A stretch of DNA of 64,000 bases, from the NCBI RefSeq assembly GCF_019334345.1, contig NZ_JAHWQX010000002.1:558001-622000 (forward strand), in the 5' to 3' direction. The notes beneath the pieces were generated by a model. It made no database searches and was not told the origin of the DNA. It worked only from the letters and a program-made list of their open reading frames with translations. This document shows, piece after piece, positions 27,456 to 36,693 of this stretch. The first letter of the stretch is position 1, and each line of letters starts with the position of its first letter. The stretch comes from Neohoeflea coraliihabitans (GTDB lineage Bacteria > Pseudomonadota > Alphaproteobacteria > Rhizobiales > Rhizobiaceae). Position numbers and translations under genes: made by a program.

Positions 27456-27970
27456 TCGATCACAAAGGTCCGGATTATCACGTCGGTCACCTGACCCTCC
27501 GAGCGCAGCCGCGCCCGCTCTGCAATATCCTCACGCAAATAGTGGAAACCGCGTGGTCCATCAATCTGCTGAAGGGATACAGTGCGCAAATAAGCAAGGA
27601 TATCCTCGGAAATCTCGTCGGCGATCCGCTGGTCGGGGGCGTCGCGAAACAACAGGGCCGCCTCAATGCGCACCCAGTTGTCGGCCGGATAGGACAGGTT
27701 GGTCGTCAACGGCTCCAGTCCGAACAGATTGGGGCGCAGCGGCTCGTCGTCCTCGCCGCGCTTGTCCTTGGAACTGTAGCCGACCATCTGCGCCTGCTCG
27801 ACAGGCTCTTGGCGGTTTTCGACCGATGGGGCCAGTACCGTGCCGAGCATCCAGCCGCCGCCGATGCCGAGAAGGGACAGCACGGTGACAGCCGCGAGAG
27901 TGAACAGCAGCCCGGATTTCCTTTCGGGCGGCGTATCCTCTCCAAAATTCGCGATGTCGGCTTCGGCCAT
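27452..27970 (-). CDS. fliL: Flagellar basal-body-associated protein FliL
   Basis: 172 residues. A short cytoplasmic N-terminus precedes one membrane segment (about 21-45, LLFTLAAVTVLSLLGIGGGWML). The periplasmic domain ends in the FliL-like DISEDILAYLRTVSLQQIDGPRGFHYLREDIAERARL region. FliL surrounds the stator and supports torque. It lies between flgH (14-base gap) and fliP (overlap), as in other rhizobia. Confidence 0.93.
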   Translation of the reverse strand: MAEADIANFGEDTPPERKSGLLFTLAAVTVLSLLGIGGGWMLGTVLAPSVENRQEPVEQAQMVGYSSKDKRGEDDEPLRPNLFGLEPLTTNLSYPADNWVRIEAALLFRDAPDQRIADEISEDILAYLRTVSLQQIDGPRGFHYLREDIAERARLRSEGQVTDVIIRTFVIE

Positions 27971-27984
27971 GCTCGGATCCGCTG

Positions 27985-28689
27985 TTAAATCGGCGACAAT
28001 ATGTCGATCAGCTGCTGGCCGACCGGCGGCTGCTGTACCTCGGTCAGACGGCCGCGACCGCCGTAGGAGACGCGTGCTTCCGCAATCTTGTCATAGGCCA
28101 CGGTGTTGTTGTGGTCGACATCCTGCGGCCGGACGATGCCGGCGATGTTCAAGATGCGAAGTTCATGGTTGACCCGGACCTCCTGGGAGCCAGAAATGAC
28201 AAGATTGCCATTCTGCAGGATGCCGGTGACAACCGCGGCAATCTTCAACTGCAGTTTTTCCGAGCGGACGGTAGAGCCGGCCCCTGACGTCGATGTATTG
28301 GAGCCGTAATCAACACTGCCCTCGCCTTCCGCGCCGAAGGTCGGAATGGCAACGCCGGCGCTGATCCCGCTGGAATTGACGCGACTGCGGTCCGTGGCGT
28401 TGTCGAAGCTGGCCTGATCGTTGACCTGCAGATCGACCGTGAGAATGTCGCCAATGGCGTTGGCGCGCGCATCGGTGAAAAGTTTCGACTGCCGGTCGTC
28501 CCAGAGTGAAAAGGTGCTGGCGCGGTGCGGCGGCTTTTTCGGATACATCGCCATTTCGGGGGTCGAAGCGTAGGCCAGGCCGGCGCCGACCGGGCTCATA
28601 TCCGGCGCTCTTCCAACCTCTTTCAACGTTTGGGAACTGCACCCCGCGAGCAGCAGTCCTGCAGCAATGAGAGTAGCCTGCTTGATCAT
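27985..28689 (-). CDS. flgH: L-ring lipoprotein FlgH
   Basis: 234 residues. The lipobox L14-A15-G16-C17 indicates an outer-membrane lipoprotein. Family motifs are SLWDDRQSKLFTDARANAIGDILTV, EKLQLKIAAVVTGILQNGNLVISGSQEVRVN and ILNIAGIVRPQDVDHNNTV. It forms the L-ring around the rod. It overlaps motE by four bases. Confidence 0.97.
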   Translation of the reverse strand: MIKQATLIAAGLLLAGCSSQTLKEVGRAPDMSPVGAGLAYASTPEMAMYPKKPPHRASTFSLWDDRQSKLFTDARANAIGDILTVDLQVNDQASFDNATDRSRVNSSGISAGVAIPTFGAEGEGSVDYGSNTSTSGAGSTVRSEKLQLKIAAVVTGILQNGNLVISGSQEVRVNHELRILNIAGIVRPQDVDHNNTVAYDKIAEARVSYGGRGRLTEVQQPPVGQQLIDILSPI

Positions 28690-29288
28690 GTCGGATCCTT
28701 CGGCAGTTCTCTGGACGCCGCATCTGCGATGATGCTGGCCAGCGACGCTGCCTTCTTGGCTTCCATTTCATTGAGGATCTGACTGGAGAGCCGGGGGCTG
28801 AGTTTCATGACGATGGCGGCGGCGACCGACGGATGGATGAGCGAAAGCTGCTCGGCCGCCGAATCGGGCCGCATTTTCTGATAGATCTCGGTGAGCGTGC
28901 CTTCGGCGACCTCGAGAAACTTCTCCCGCTTGGCCAGCCATTCGCGATAATAATCGCTGCGTTGTTGCATCAGGGCGATCCGCTCATCGACGCGCTTTTG
29001 CAGGTCTTCAAGCTCCTGTTTCTGACGCAGGTAACGCTGGTCGCGGGCCTCATCGACGATATTGGCGCAATAGTTTTCGACTTCGCTGCCCGTGGTCTGC
29101 GGCAGTTGCGGATCGAGCTTGCCGCCCAGCCGGTCGTTCGGATTGGCCTCGGCGCTTTGCGCCTCGACAGTCTCCGCCCCTGCCGTATCTTCGGCGGCGA
29201 AAGCATGCGTTGCCGCCAGCACACAGAGCGCGGCGGCTGCCAGGCGCAGTCCGGCCCATGCCGACCAAGGGAGCGCGCCGCCGGTCAT
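28686..29288 (-). CDS. motE: MotE, periplasmic chaperone for MotC
   Basis: 200 residues. The signal peptide ends near AATHAFAAED, then a charged coiled-coil (QKQELEDLQKRVDERIALMQQRSDYYREWLAKRE), then an MgtE-N-like helical C-terminus (IHPSVAAAIVMKLSPRLSSQILNEMEAKKAASLASII). In Sinorhizobium, MotE dimerises by disulfide and stabilises MotC in the periplasm; one Cys is visible near residue 74 in the mature part. It overlaps flgI and flgH by four bases on either side. Confidence 0.92.
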   Translation of the reverse strand: MTGGALPWSAWAGLRLAAAALCVLAATHAFAAEDTAGAETVEAQSAEANPNDRLGGKLDPQLPQTTGSEVENYCANIVDEARDQRYLRQKQELEDLQKRVDERIALMQQRSDYYREWLAKREKFLEVAEGTLTEIYQKMRPDSAAEQLSLIHPSVAAAIVMKLSPRLSSQILNEMEAKKAASLASIIADAASRELPKDPT

Positions 29289-30406
29289 TGCAGAACCAGT
29301 TCGGCTTGCAACGCACCAGCCGACTTGATGCCCTGCAGTATGGCGATGATGCCGTCCGGCTTAACGCCGATCGAATTGAGACCGGCCACCAGCGTACGCA
29401 GGTCGGGTCCGTCTATGATGGCGACCTGGCCGCCTTCAACGCCGGCGGTGATCTCGGTCAGGGGCTCGACGGCCGTGACCCCGTCGGAGAAGGGCGCCGG
29501 CTGCACGATCGTCGGCGTTTCATTGACCTTTACGGTCAGCGTGCCATGGCTGACCGCCACTTGCGAGACGCGCACATCATTGCCAATGACGATGGTGCCC
29601 GTGCGTTCATTCACCACGACGCGTGCAGGTGTGTCCGTCTCGACGATGAGATTTTCGAGTTCCGCCATGAGCCTTGCCAGATCGGCACGTGCGGGCTTGC
29701 GCACGCCGATGGTTGTCGAATCGCGCGCTTCGGCGATCGCCTGGCCATAGCGGGTCGAAGCATAGGCATTGATCACGTCGGCAATCCCGACCGCCGTGCT
29801 GAAGTCGGGGTTGCGGAGCTGGAAGACCAGTCCGTCGACCTGCTTGAAATGCGCCGGGATCTCGCGTTCGATGGTGGCGCCGGCGGGCAGGCGGCCGCTG
29901 GTTGCAATGCCCTGCTGCAAGGTGGCGGCGTCCCCTTCTGCGGTCAGTCCGGAGACGATCACCGAGCCTTGCGCAACCGCGTAGACATGGCCATCAGCAC
30001 CCGACAGCGAAGTCATCACCAATGTGCCGCCGCGCAGCGAGGTCGCATCGCCCAGCGAGGAGACGCTGACGTCGATCCGTGCACCAATGGTAGCAAAGGG
30101 CGGCAGGTTGGCGGTCACGATAACTGCTGCGATATTGTTCGAGCGGCTGGCACCGCCCTCTGTCGAAATGCCGAGATTCTGCAGCATGGCGCGCAATGAT
30201 TGCTCGGTAAACGGCGAATTGCGCAGGCTGTCGCCGGTGCCCTGGAGGCCGACGACGAGGCCGTAACCGATCAGCTGGTTATCGCGCGCCGCCTGCAAAG
30301 CGGCGATGTCCTTGATGCGCGATGCGGACTGTGCCGGCTGGTGCAGGCCGGCCGAGACAATGAACAGCGAGATTATAACCGCGCGACAGGCCTGCCAGAG
30401 CGTCAT
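29285..30406 (-). CDS. flgI: P-ring protein FlgI
   Basis: 373 residues with a signal peptide (about 1-28). Strong FlgI signatures are RIKDIAALQAARDNQLIGYGLVVGLQGTGD, the NIAAVIVTANLPPFATIGARIDVSVSS region, GTIVIGNDVRVSQVAVSHG and the C-terminal GVKPDGIIAILQGIKSAGALQAELVLQ. It forms the periplasmic P-ring bushing. Overlaps of four bases with flgA and motE mark a single operon. Confidence 0.98.
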   Translation of the reverse strand: MTLWQACRAVIISLFIVSAGLHQPAQSASRIKDIAALQAARDNQLIGYGLVVGLQGTGDSLRNSPFTEQSLRAMLQNLGISTEGGASRSNNIAAVIVTANLPPFATIGARIDVSVSSLGDATSLRGGTLVMTSLSGADGHVYAVAQGSVIVSGLTAEGDAATLQQGIATSGRLPAGATIEREIPAHFKQVDGLVFQLRNPDFSTAVGIADVINAYASTRYGQAIAEARDSTTIGVRKPARADLARLMAELENLIVETDTPARVVVNERTGTIVIGNDVRVSQVAVSHGTLTVKVNETPTIVQPAPFSDGVTAVEPLTEITAGVEGGQVAIIDGPDLRTLVAGLNSIGVKPDGIIAILQGIKSAGALQAELVLQ

Positions 30407-30894
30407 TTGCGCACCACCTTGATCGTGCCGTCGTTCATGATGGTTCCGGAGACGATGACGCCGCTATCGGTGTTGCGGACGCGGACGAGATCGCCGACGG
30501 CGCCATTTTCCAATGGCGTGCCGGGCGCCGTGATGAACAGGCCGGAATCAGCGAAGATCAACACCACCGGCGCGCCGCGCTCGACAGCCCAGGCCTGGCG
30601 CAGGGTGGCGACCGGAATCGTGCGGCCGGGCAGCAATGTGCGGGTGGCGACCATGCCCTGGATTTCATCCAGCTGAGAGGCGTAGCCGGCGGCGAGGTTT
30701 GGATTGAGCACTTCGACCGGGCGAACCATCTGACCGGTCAATTCTTCGCCGGGATAGATGACGCGTTCGGGAACGAGGGCAATCTTCGGTGCGGCGGCTG
30801 CGGGACCGGCCGCGGCGAGCAGCACAGCCAGCGTCAGCGCCAGAAGCGGCGCTGTGCAGGCTGGAAAGATCTTGATGGTGCGGCCAAACATCAT
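30403..30894 (-). CDS. flgA: P-ring assembly chaperone FlgA
   Basis: 163 residues. The signal peptide (about 1-35) is followed by a SAF-type domain with the typical VLNPNLAAGYASQLDEIQGMVATRTLLPGRTIP segment and the C-terminal VGDLVRVRNTDSGVIVSGTIMNDGTIKV. FlgA assists P-ring assembly in the periplasm. It overlaps flgI and follows flgG by 17 bases. Length is shorter than in enterics (~220) but normal for rhizobia. Confidence 0.93.
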   Translation of the reverse strand: MMFGRTIKIFPACTAPLLALTLAVLLAAAGPAAAAPKIALVPERVIYPGEELTGQMVRPVEVLNPNLAAGYASQLDEIQGMVATRTLLPGRTIPVATLRQAWAVERGAPVVLIFADSGLFITAPGTPLENGAVGDLVRVRNTDSGVIVSGTIMNDGTIKVVRK

Positions 30895-30911
30895 GTTCGC
30901 CCCGGCTCCCG

Positions 30912-31700
30912 CTATCTGAGATTTTTGCTGACGATCGACGCCATTTCATCGGCCGCCTGAATGATCTTGGAATTCATCTCATAGGCGCGCTGCGCTGAAA
31001 TCAGATCGGTGATCTCCTTCACCGGATCGACATTGGATGCTTCCAGATATCCCTGCTGAATATGCGCGAAGCCCGGATCGTCGGGAACGCCGACGATGGC
31101 ATCGCCGGAGGCTTCGGTGGCGGCAAAGAGATTGTCGCCCATCGGCTCAAGACCGGCTTCGTTGACGAAGTTGGCAAGGGTCAACTGGCCAAGCTCCTGC
31201 AGTTCGACATCATTGCCGAGACGGGCGAAAATCTGGCCGCTGCGGGTGATCACTACCTCGCTGGTGTCTTCGGGAAAGGTGACACCGGGAACAACCGTAT
31301 AACCGTCGATGGTCACCAATTGCCCTTCGGCATTGGTGTTGAACGTTCCGGCCCGCGTGTAAAGGGTGTTGCCCGCCGGATCCTCGATCTGAAACCAGCC
31401 GCGGCCGATCAGAGCCATGTCGAGCTTGTTGGAAGTGCCGATGAGCGAGCCTTGAATGTGCAGATTGCGCACGGCCGCGGTCTTCACACCAAGACCGATA
31501 TGAGCGCCCTCCGGGACGATCGCCTGATTGGCCGCATTGGGCACACCCTGATTGCGCTCGACCTGATACAGAAGATCGGAAAATTCAGCGCGGGCGCGCT
31601 TGAAACCCGTGGTGTTGATATTCGCCACGTTGTTGGCGATCACCTCGAGATTGAGCTGCTGGGCGTTCATGCCAGTGGCAGCGATGGCGAGTGCCTTCAT
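30912..31700 (-). CDS. flgG: Distal rod protein FlgG
   Basis: 262 residues, standard length. The N-terminus has [30 protein letters not shown]. The [25 protein letters not shown] core and the C-terminal [34 protein letters not shown] are classical. The frame is open 32 codons upstream, but the ATG at 31700 gives the family N-terminus ([15 protein letters not shown]). It follows fliE by ten bases. Confidence 0.97.
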   Translation of the reverse strand: MKALAIAATGMNAQQLNLEVIANNVANINTTGFKRARAEFSDLLYQVERNQGVPNAANQAIVPEGAHIGLGVKTAAVRNLHIQGSLIGTSNKLDMALIGRGWFQIEDPAGNTLYTRAGTFNTNAEGQLVTIDGYTVVPGVTFPEDTSEVVITRSGQIFARLGNDVELQELGQLTLANFVNEAGLEPMGDNLFAATEASGDAIVGVPDDPGFAHIQQGYLEASNVDPVKEITDLISAQRAYEMNSKIIQAADEMASIVSKNLR

Positions 31701-31710
31701 GGCGTCATCC

Positions 31711-32040
31711 TCAGATTTGCATTCGTGAGATTTCGAGATAGGCGGTGACAAGCTTGTCGCGGATAGCGATGGCGGTCTGCAGCGATTGCTCGGCATTCAT
31801 CAGGGAATCGACAAGCTCGCGGGGGTTCGCTTCTCCGGCCACCGCGCGAAAGGATTGCGTTTCCGCTCCCTTGAGATCGGCCACGACCCCGTTTCCGACA
31901 GACTGCAAGGCGTCGAAGAAGGAGGGGCCGGTCGCGGTGCCTGCAGAGGGGGCCGCTGGCGTATTGCCGGTGGTGTCGAGTACCTCTTTGAGGATCTGGC
32001 TTGCCGCTTTGCCCGCGACGCCGCCGACGAGGTCTATCAT
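31711..32040 (-). CDS. fliE: Basal-body MS-ring/rod adaptor FliE
   Basis: 109 residues. The C-terminal FliE motif is clear ([31 protein letters not shown]), as is the central [20 protein letters not shown]. FliE is the first exported rod component, joining the MS-ring to the rod. The ATG overlaps the flgC stop by four bases. Confidence 0.95.
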   Translation of the reverse strand: MIDLVGGVAGKAASQILKEVLDTTGNTPAAPSAGTATGPSFFDALQSVGNGVVADLKGAETQSFRAVAGEANPRELVDSLMNAEQSLQTAIAIRDKLVTAYLEISRMQI

Positions 32041-32456
32041 TGTGAGGCCCTCAGCAGATCTAGTGTCATGGAAATCAACTCACGCGTCTGTTTGATGGTC
32101 TGCAGGTTGGCCTCATAGGCGCGGTTGGCCTCGCGCATGTCCGACAGCTCGATCAGCATGTTGACATTCGGCAATTTCACCATGCCCTGGTCGTCCGCAG
32201 CCGGGTGTCCCGGGTCGTATTCGACCTCGAAATCGGTCTGGTCCTGCGTCACGCGCCCGATCTCGGCCAGCGATGCGCCAGTGGCTCGATCCAGATGCGC
32301 AGCAAAGGAAATTGTCTTGCGGCGATAGGGATCGGCACCTGCCGTTTCGCCGGTCGACTGAGCATTTGCCATGTTCTCGGAAATGATACGCAGCCTGGTT
32401 TCCTGGACCTTCAGGCCGGAAGACGCGATGCGCGAAGAAAGCGTAAGAGGGTCCAT
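32037..32456 (-). CDS. flgC: Proximal rod protein FlgC
   Basis: 139 residues with [31 protein letters not shown] at the N-terminus and [31 protein letters not shown] near the C-terminus, both typical of FlgC. Directly follows flgB (two-base gap) and overlaps fliE. Standard length. Confidence 0.97.
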   Translation of the reverse strand: MDPLTLSSRIASSGLKVQETRLRIISENMANAQSTGETAGADPYRRKTISFAAHLDRATGASLAEIGRVTQDQTDFEVEYDPGHPAADDQGMVKLPNVNMLIELSDMREANRAYEANLQTIKQTRELISMTLDLLRASQ

Positions 32457-32458
32457 TG

Positions 32459-32839
32459 TCAGCGCCTCACCGTCATCAGCATCATCCGATGAAAGCTCTT
32501 CATGAGGCCGGTGTTCATCTCGTAGGCCCGTTTGATTTCCGATGTCTTGGCGATCTCATCAGGCAGATTGACGCTATTGCCGGACGGCAGCACCTCGGTG
32601 TCAGCCACGATGCTCGCCGTCTTCACCGAGCTGCGCATGGAGTCATCGGCCAGGTGAGCCGGATGCGTCGTCGCCATGCGAATGCCGGTGTCCTGCAATA
32701 CGCTCTCGAAGGGCTCTACCTCCCGGGCCGCATAGCCGGAGGTGTTGACGTTGGCGATGTTGCCGGCAACCACGGACTGCCGAAGAGACAGCCAGTGCGC
32801 CTGTTCTGAAGCTATGGCAAAGAGCTGGATCGGCTGCAT
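32459..32839 (-). CDS. flgB: Proximal rod protein FlgB
   Basis: 126 residues. It has the axial N-terminal pattern [23 protein letters not shown] and the C-terminal [30 protein letters not shown] good GGAAGGA site precedes the ATG. A 112-base gap upstream could contain an internal promoter for flgB-fliP, but no clear motif is seen. First gene of the flgB-flgC-fliE-flgG-flgA-flgI-motE-flgH-fliL-fliP run. Confidence 0.95.
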   Translation of the reverse strand: MQPIQLFAIASEQAHWLSLRQSVVAGNIANVNTSGYAAREVEPFESVLQDTGIRMATTHPAHLADDSMRSSVKTASIVADTEVLPSGNSVNLPDEIAKTSEIKRAYEMNTGLMKSFHRMMLMTVRR

Positions 32840-32951
32840 GAATTGATCGTCCTTCCTGAAGCATCAAGGCTAGGGCAGCAGGCTTGTGTGTAACTTGCCA
32901 TCACTCACACCACGGCGCCGGGCGCGGCTGGGACGGCAAGCATCGGCAGAA

Positions 32952-33542
32952 TCACTGCTGGCTGACGACCTGGCCTCGTGATGTGACGAGCACCCAGCGG
33001 CCCTGCCGCTCCTCCATTGCCGTCAGCGTAGACTGATCAGGCAGCACCGAGCCCTGGCGGACAACGAATATTCCGGAAGCGTCCTCAATCAAGGCACGAC
33101 CGTTGGCGACGTGCAGCAACCGGAAATCGCGGACCGCTGGAAAGGGTTGCGAGAGGGGATCCTCCAGCAATTGCGGGCGCGGCCCCTTGGCATCGCTTTC
33201 GGACGGCTCTCCGACCGTCGCGGTGGTGATGTCGTCGAAATCGCGGACCGCATCCTTGTCGGTCGCGCTGCCGGCTCGCGGCACTGCATCAGCGAGAACC
33301 CGTCCCGGCTTTTCCGGCAAACCCTGGGATCTGTTCCACAGGGCCGGGACCGCGCTGAACTGTCCGTGGTTGAAGAAGACATACCACGGGAAGAGTGCGG
33401 CGGCGGCGGCGATGGTGAAACCGACCACAATCAAGACGCGATCGCTGTCGCGACGTGGCTGCCTGCGCATGTGGCGATCGGGCTCCACATCATGGTCGCT
33501 CATGGCGCTCTGGTCCTCCGTCTGTCCGTCGCTGTGTTTCAT
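32952..33542 (-). CDS. Uncharacterised single-pass membrane protein between fliI and flgB
   Basis: 196 residues: an acidic/basic cytoplasmic start, one membrane segment at about 36-56 (VLIVVGFTIAAAAALFPWYVFF), a variable linker, and a C-terminal beta-rich domain (FRLLHVANGRALIEDASGIFVVRQGSVLP, GRWVLVTSRGQVVSQQ). The domain resembles the small periplasmic 'VV..G..LP....V..I..R.G.WVV.T..G.I' module found in alphaproteobacterial flagellar loci. The ATG at 33542 overlaps the fliI stop (ATGA), so it is translationally coupled and likely motility-related. A longer start at 33611 would lie inside fliI and is not favoured. Function unknown. Confidence 0.8.
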   Translation of the reverse strand: MKHSDGQTEDQSAMSDHDVEPDRHMRRQPRRDSDRVLIVVGFTIAAAAALFPWYVFFNHGQFSAVPALWNRSQGLPEKPGRVLADAVPRAGSATDKDAVRDFDDITTATVGEPSESDAKGPRPQLLEDPLSQPFPAVRDFRLLHVANGRALIEDASGIFVVRQGSVLPDQSTLTAMEERQGRWVLVTSRGQVVSQQ

Positions 33543-34903
33543 CGTTGTCCCTTCGGCACGCCGGCGGCGGTCTTCATCGCTTCTGCCAGTTCGGCGAATG
33601 CATCCGGGCATGGCGGGTCATCCGGCCCCTGGCGCAGGGTCTGGTAGATCACCGGGGCCTGCTTGACGGCCATGTCGAGATCGGGATCGGTCCCCGCGCG
33701 GTACCCACCCAGGAGGCGGAGATCGCTGGTTTCCTCATAGCGATGAATCAGCTGCCGAAGCTTGATGGCGAGCGTTTCCTCATCGCCGCGCCAGGCTTTG
33801 CGGGCCAGGCGGGAGATCGAGGTCAACGGATTGACCGGCGGGTAGCGTCCCTCATCGGCAAGACGCCGGTCGAGCACCAGATGACCATCGAGAATGCCGC
33901 GTGCGGAATCGGCCACCGGATCATTGTGATTGTCGCCGTCAACCAGCACCGAGACGATGGCGGTGATGGCACCCTTGCCCTGTCGCCCGGGACCGGCGCG
34001 CTCCAAGAGGCCGGGCAAGGCGGTGAACACCGAGGCCGGATACCCGCGCGCCACCGGTGGCTCGCCGGCCGCCATCCCCACCTCGCGCAAGGCATGGGCG
34101 AAGCGCGTCAGGCTGTCGACGATCAGCAGGACGTTTTCGCCGGCGTCGCGAAAATGCTCTGCAACGGTCATCGCCGTGAGCGGCGCCATCTTGCGCAGCA
34201 TCGGACTTTCATCGCTGGTGGCGACAACAGCCACGGTCTTGGCCATGTGCGGGCCGAGTGTGTCCTCGATGAATTCGCGCACTTCGCGTCCGCGTTCCCC
34301 CACCAGCGCGATGACGGCCCGGTCGAAGTCGGCGGCGCGAGCGAACATCGACAGCAGCGTCGATTTGCCGACTCCCGACCCGGCAAATACGCCAAGCCGC
34401 TGTCCGCGACAGATCGGCGTGAAAATATCGACCACCTTGACGCCGGTGCGGATCGGCTCATTCACCCGGTCGCGCTGCATGGATTGGGGCGGCGGCGCGT
34501 CGATCCGGCGGTCGTGGGCGCCGGCGATGAGGGGACCAAGGCCGTCAACCGGTTCGCCGAGCGCAGATATGGTGCGGCCACACCAGCTTGGATCGGGAGC
34601 GATCGTGAACGGGCCGCGGCGCCACACCCGTTCGCCGATGGCCGCTGCATCGCCTGCCGCTCCCTCGATCGGACAGACGGTGGCCAGGTCGGGATCCAAA
34701 CGCACGACTTCCGCCAGGCGGCGTGAGCCCCGGCGGCGAAACTCGACAAGTTCTCCAAGCCGCAGATGACGCGACAGACCCGAGACCGTATAGTTTCCGG
34801 CAGCAGCAGCGGACACCTTGCCGGATATCTCGATGCTCCGTCCGGCGTCGGCGAACTGGTCGGTCACCTCTGCCAAAGCCTGCAATGTTGCCCGACCCGC
34901 CAT
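33539..34903 (-). CDS. fliI: Flagellar export ATPase FliI
   Basis: 454 residues. The Walker A loop AGSGVGKS has Lys180. The Walker B region is VLLIVDSLTRFAHALREVG, followed by the conserved ARGYPASVFTALPGLLERAG and the GHLVLDRRLADEGRYP motif of F1-like ATPases. It powers unfolding and loading of exported substrates with FliH/FliJ-like partners. It precedes the uncharacterised gene with a four-base overlap and follows flgF by 81 bases. Identification is firm. Confidence 0.98.
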   Translation of the reverse strand: MAGRATLQALAEVTDQFADAGRSIEISGKVSAAAAGNYTVSGLSRHLRLGELVEFRRRGSRRLAEVVRLDPDLATVCPIEGAAGDAAAIGERVWRRGPFTIAPDPSWCGRTISALGEPVDGLGPLIAGAHDRRIDAPPPQSMQRDRVNEPIRTGVKVVDIFTPICRGQRLGVFAGSGVGKSTLLSMFARAADFDRAVIALVGERGREVREFIEDTLGPHMAKTVAVVATSDESPMLRKMAPLTAMTVAEHFRDAGENVLLIVDSLTRFAHALREVGMAAGEPPVARGYPASVFTALPGLLERAGPGRQGKGAITAIVSVLVDGDNHNDPVADSARGILDGHLVLDRRLADEGRYPPVNPLTSISRLARKAWRGDEETLAIKLRQLIHRYEETSDLRLLGGYRAGTDPDLDMAVKQAPVIYQTLRQGPDDPPCPDAFAELAEAMKTAAGVPKGQR

Positions 34904-34984
34904 CAGTCTTGCCCTGTCATTTTACTGAAGCCCGAGGCGCGATGCTCGCATCATTCATGGCACAATCCGTCCCGTGCCCACCGG

Positions 34985-35710
34985 TCAACGACCGCTGCCC
35001 AGCACCTTGATCGCTTCCTTCAGGGACGCCTCGGAATCGCGCATCATGATCGAGGTGTTCTCGAAAGCGCGTGACACCATGATCAAACGGGTCATCTCCG
35101 AGACGGGATTGACGTTGGAATCCTCGAGGTATCCCTGTGTGACACCCACATCCGTACGGTCGACCACCGGTTCGGGATCGATGGCCGAGAGGACGCCGAG
35201 GGAACCGACACGCTGAAATCCCTGTGAAAAGTCGGCGGTAAACAGGCCGAGCTGGCCAGCTCGGCGGCCATCCTGATAGATGCCGCCATCCTTGCCAACT
35301 TCAGGCGCCCCCGCCGCCGGGTTGAGCTGTATAGGCGCGCCGCCGACATCAAGCACCGGATGGCCTGCGAGCGTGACAAGTTCACCTTCCGCGGACATGC
35401 TGAAACGACCGTCACGGGTCAGGATCTGGCCGGTCGGGGTTTCAACCTGGAACCACGCATCACCGTTGATTGCGAAGTCGAAGGCATTGCCTGTCTGCCG
35501 CAGTCCGCCGCTGATCGTCGAGAGAAAATCTTCGCCGCGGCTGACATAGGAAACATCGTCGGCGCCGAGGCTCGAGACCATCTCACCGAAAGTCAGTTTG
35601 GTGGCGCGAAAGCCGACCGTATTGGCATTGGCGACATTGTCGGCAATCGTCGTCAGGCGGCGCTCCAGCGCCAGTTGCGCCGACATCGAGACATAAAGGG
35701 ACGATTCCAT
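34985..35710 (-). CDS. flgF: Proximal rod protein FlgF
   Basis: 241 residues. The N-terminus MESSLYVSMSAQLALERRLTTIADNVANANTVGFRATK is the FlgF form of the axial motif. The core FAINGDAWFQVETPTGQILTRDGRF and C-terminal DSNVNPVSEMTRLIMVSRAFENTSIMM follow. The ATG at 35710 shares a base with the stop of the DUF1217 gene (TGATG); a longer open frame upstream overlaps that gene and is rejected. Confidence 0.96.
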   Translation of the reverse strand: MESSLYVSMSAQLALERRLTTIADNVANANTVGFRATKLTFGEMVSSLGADDVSYVSRGEDFLSTISGGLRQTGNAFDFAINGDAWFQVETPTGQILTRDGRFSMSAEGELVTLAGHPVLDVGGAPIQLNPAAGAPEVGKDGGIYQDGRRAGQLGLFTADFSQGFQRVGSLGVLSAIDPEPVVDRTDVGVTQGYLEDSNVNPVSEMTRLIMVSRAFENTSIMMRDSEASLKEAIKVLGSGR

Positions 35711-36492
35711 CAGCGGCCTCCCAGCTTGAGTGTGTTGATGGCAAGCATCAGATCCTCGGAAATGCCGAAACCCGTCGATGATGACAGCATCAAGCTGGTA
35801 TCGAAGCTGCCATAGGAGGGGTTGTCGATCTCCCACATGGCGGTGAAACGCTGCAGAGATCGCGTTACTTTGTCCGGATCCTGAAAATCCTCGATGTCGA
35901 TCTTGCTCTCGAGAAAGTCGGCCTGCTTGTCGACGTCCGATCCGGCGAATTCATCGGGAATCCCGAGTGCCGTGCGGACGACCTGGTAAATCGCCTCATC
36001 GGCAAGGATGCCATAGGCGGAGGTGATGTCGGCTGCGCTGCGCTCGAAGTAGAGCGCCAGGCGCACACCGGTGTTGTCCTCCCCGACCTCCTCTTCGAGC
36101 GTCTGGCGCAAATACTTGTCAACGACGTCCTGCTGGGCGCGGCCGAAGACTGTGGCTGCTCCACCATGCCGGGCAAAATTGAAGGCCTCGACAAAAGCGG
36201 TGTACTTGCTGTCGGACAATTGCTTGGCAAAGGCGTCGTCATTGTCGACCCCTTCGGTCAGCGCCTTGCGCATGAACGCCTTGGCGTAGGTCATGTCTTC
36301 GAGACCAAACGCTTTCATCGCATAGTTGTAGATGCGGTCGTCGGCCATGAAATCATCGATCGACTTAATCTCGCCGATCCGGCTGAGGTAGTATTCCGTC
36401 TCCCGCTCGACCTGCGGTTCTTGCGCGACGCGCTCGATGGATCTCGCCAAGTCGTTGGTGATCAAGGTGTAACTCGTGTAGGTCGTCGTCAC
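35710..36492 (-). CDS. DUF1217-type flagellar-cluster protein
   Basis: 260 residues, soluble and helix-rich, with the pattern of the DUF1217 family found in rhizobial flagellar loci (VERETEYYLSRIGEIKSIDDFMADDRIYNYAMKAFGLEDM, LRQTLEEEVGEDNTGVRLALYFERSA). The acidic C-terminus ends SSSTGFGISEDLMLAINTLKLGGR. GTG start at 36492 with an AGGTGGGG site upstream. First gene of the minus-strand run, divergent from motA. No enzyme motif or export signal is visible; a structural or export-related role is inferred only from its position. Confidence 0.85.
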   Translation of the reverse strand: MTTTYTSYTLITNDLARSIERVAQEPQVERETEYYLSRIGEIKSIDDFMADDRIYNYAMKAFGLEDMTYAKAFMRKALTEGVDNDDAFAKQLSDSKYTAFVEAFNFARHGGAATVFGRAQQDVVDKYLRQTLEEEVGEDNTGVRLALYFERSAADITSAYGILADEAIYQVVRTALGIPDEFAGSDVDKQADFLESKIDIEDFQDPDKVTRSLQRFTAMWEIDNPSYGSFDTSLMLSSSTGFGISEDLMLAINTLKLGGR

Positions 36493-36693
36493 AGCCGGTT
36501 GTCCCCACCTGGTTTTGTCACCGACCGCAGACGGATCACAGTTGCCGCGCGGTCATATGGTTCGCCCGGCCATCCTGAGGGATTTGTCTTGTGCGAGGCT
36601 GTCGATTCTGCCGCCAGCCAGCCCTCGCCAGCCAGTTTCACACAAGCCTGACCGCCTAGAAAACTGTCAAAGGTTCAACTGGCGGTCACTGAC
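36493..36693. promoter_or_regulatory. Divergent promoter region between the DUF1217-flgF operon and the motA operon
   Basis: 201 bases between opposite-strand operons, with no coding sequence seen. It must drive the DUF1217-flgF-fliI run leftward and motA-fliM-fliN-fliG-flhB rightward. No sigma or CtrA consensus is obvious. Confidence 0.55.

Noticed and set aside
26718-27970. Missing fliO between fliL and fliP as a defect
   Set aside because: fliO is small, poorly conserved and commonly absent or unrecognised in this order; no conclusion is warranted.
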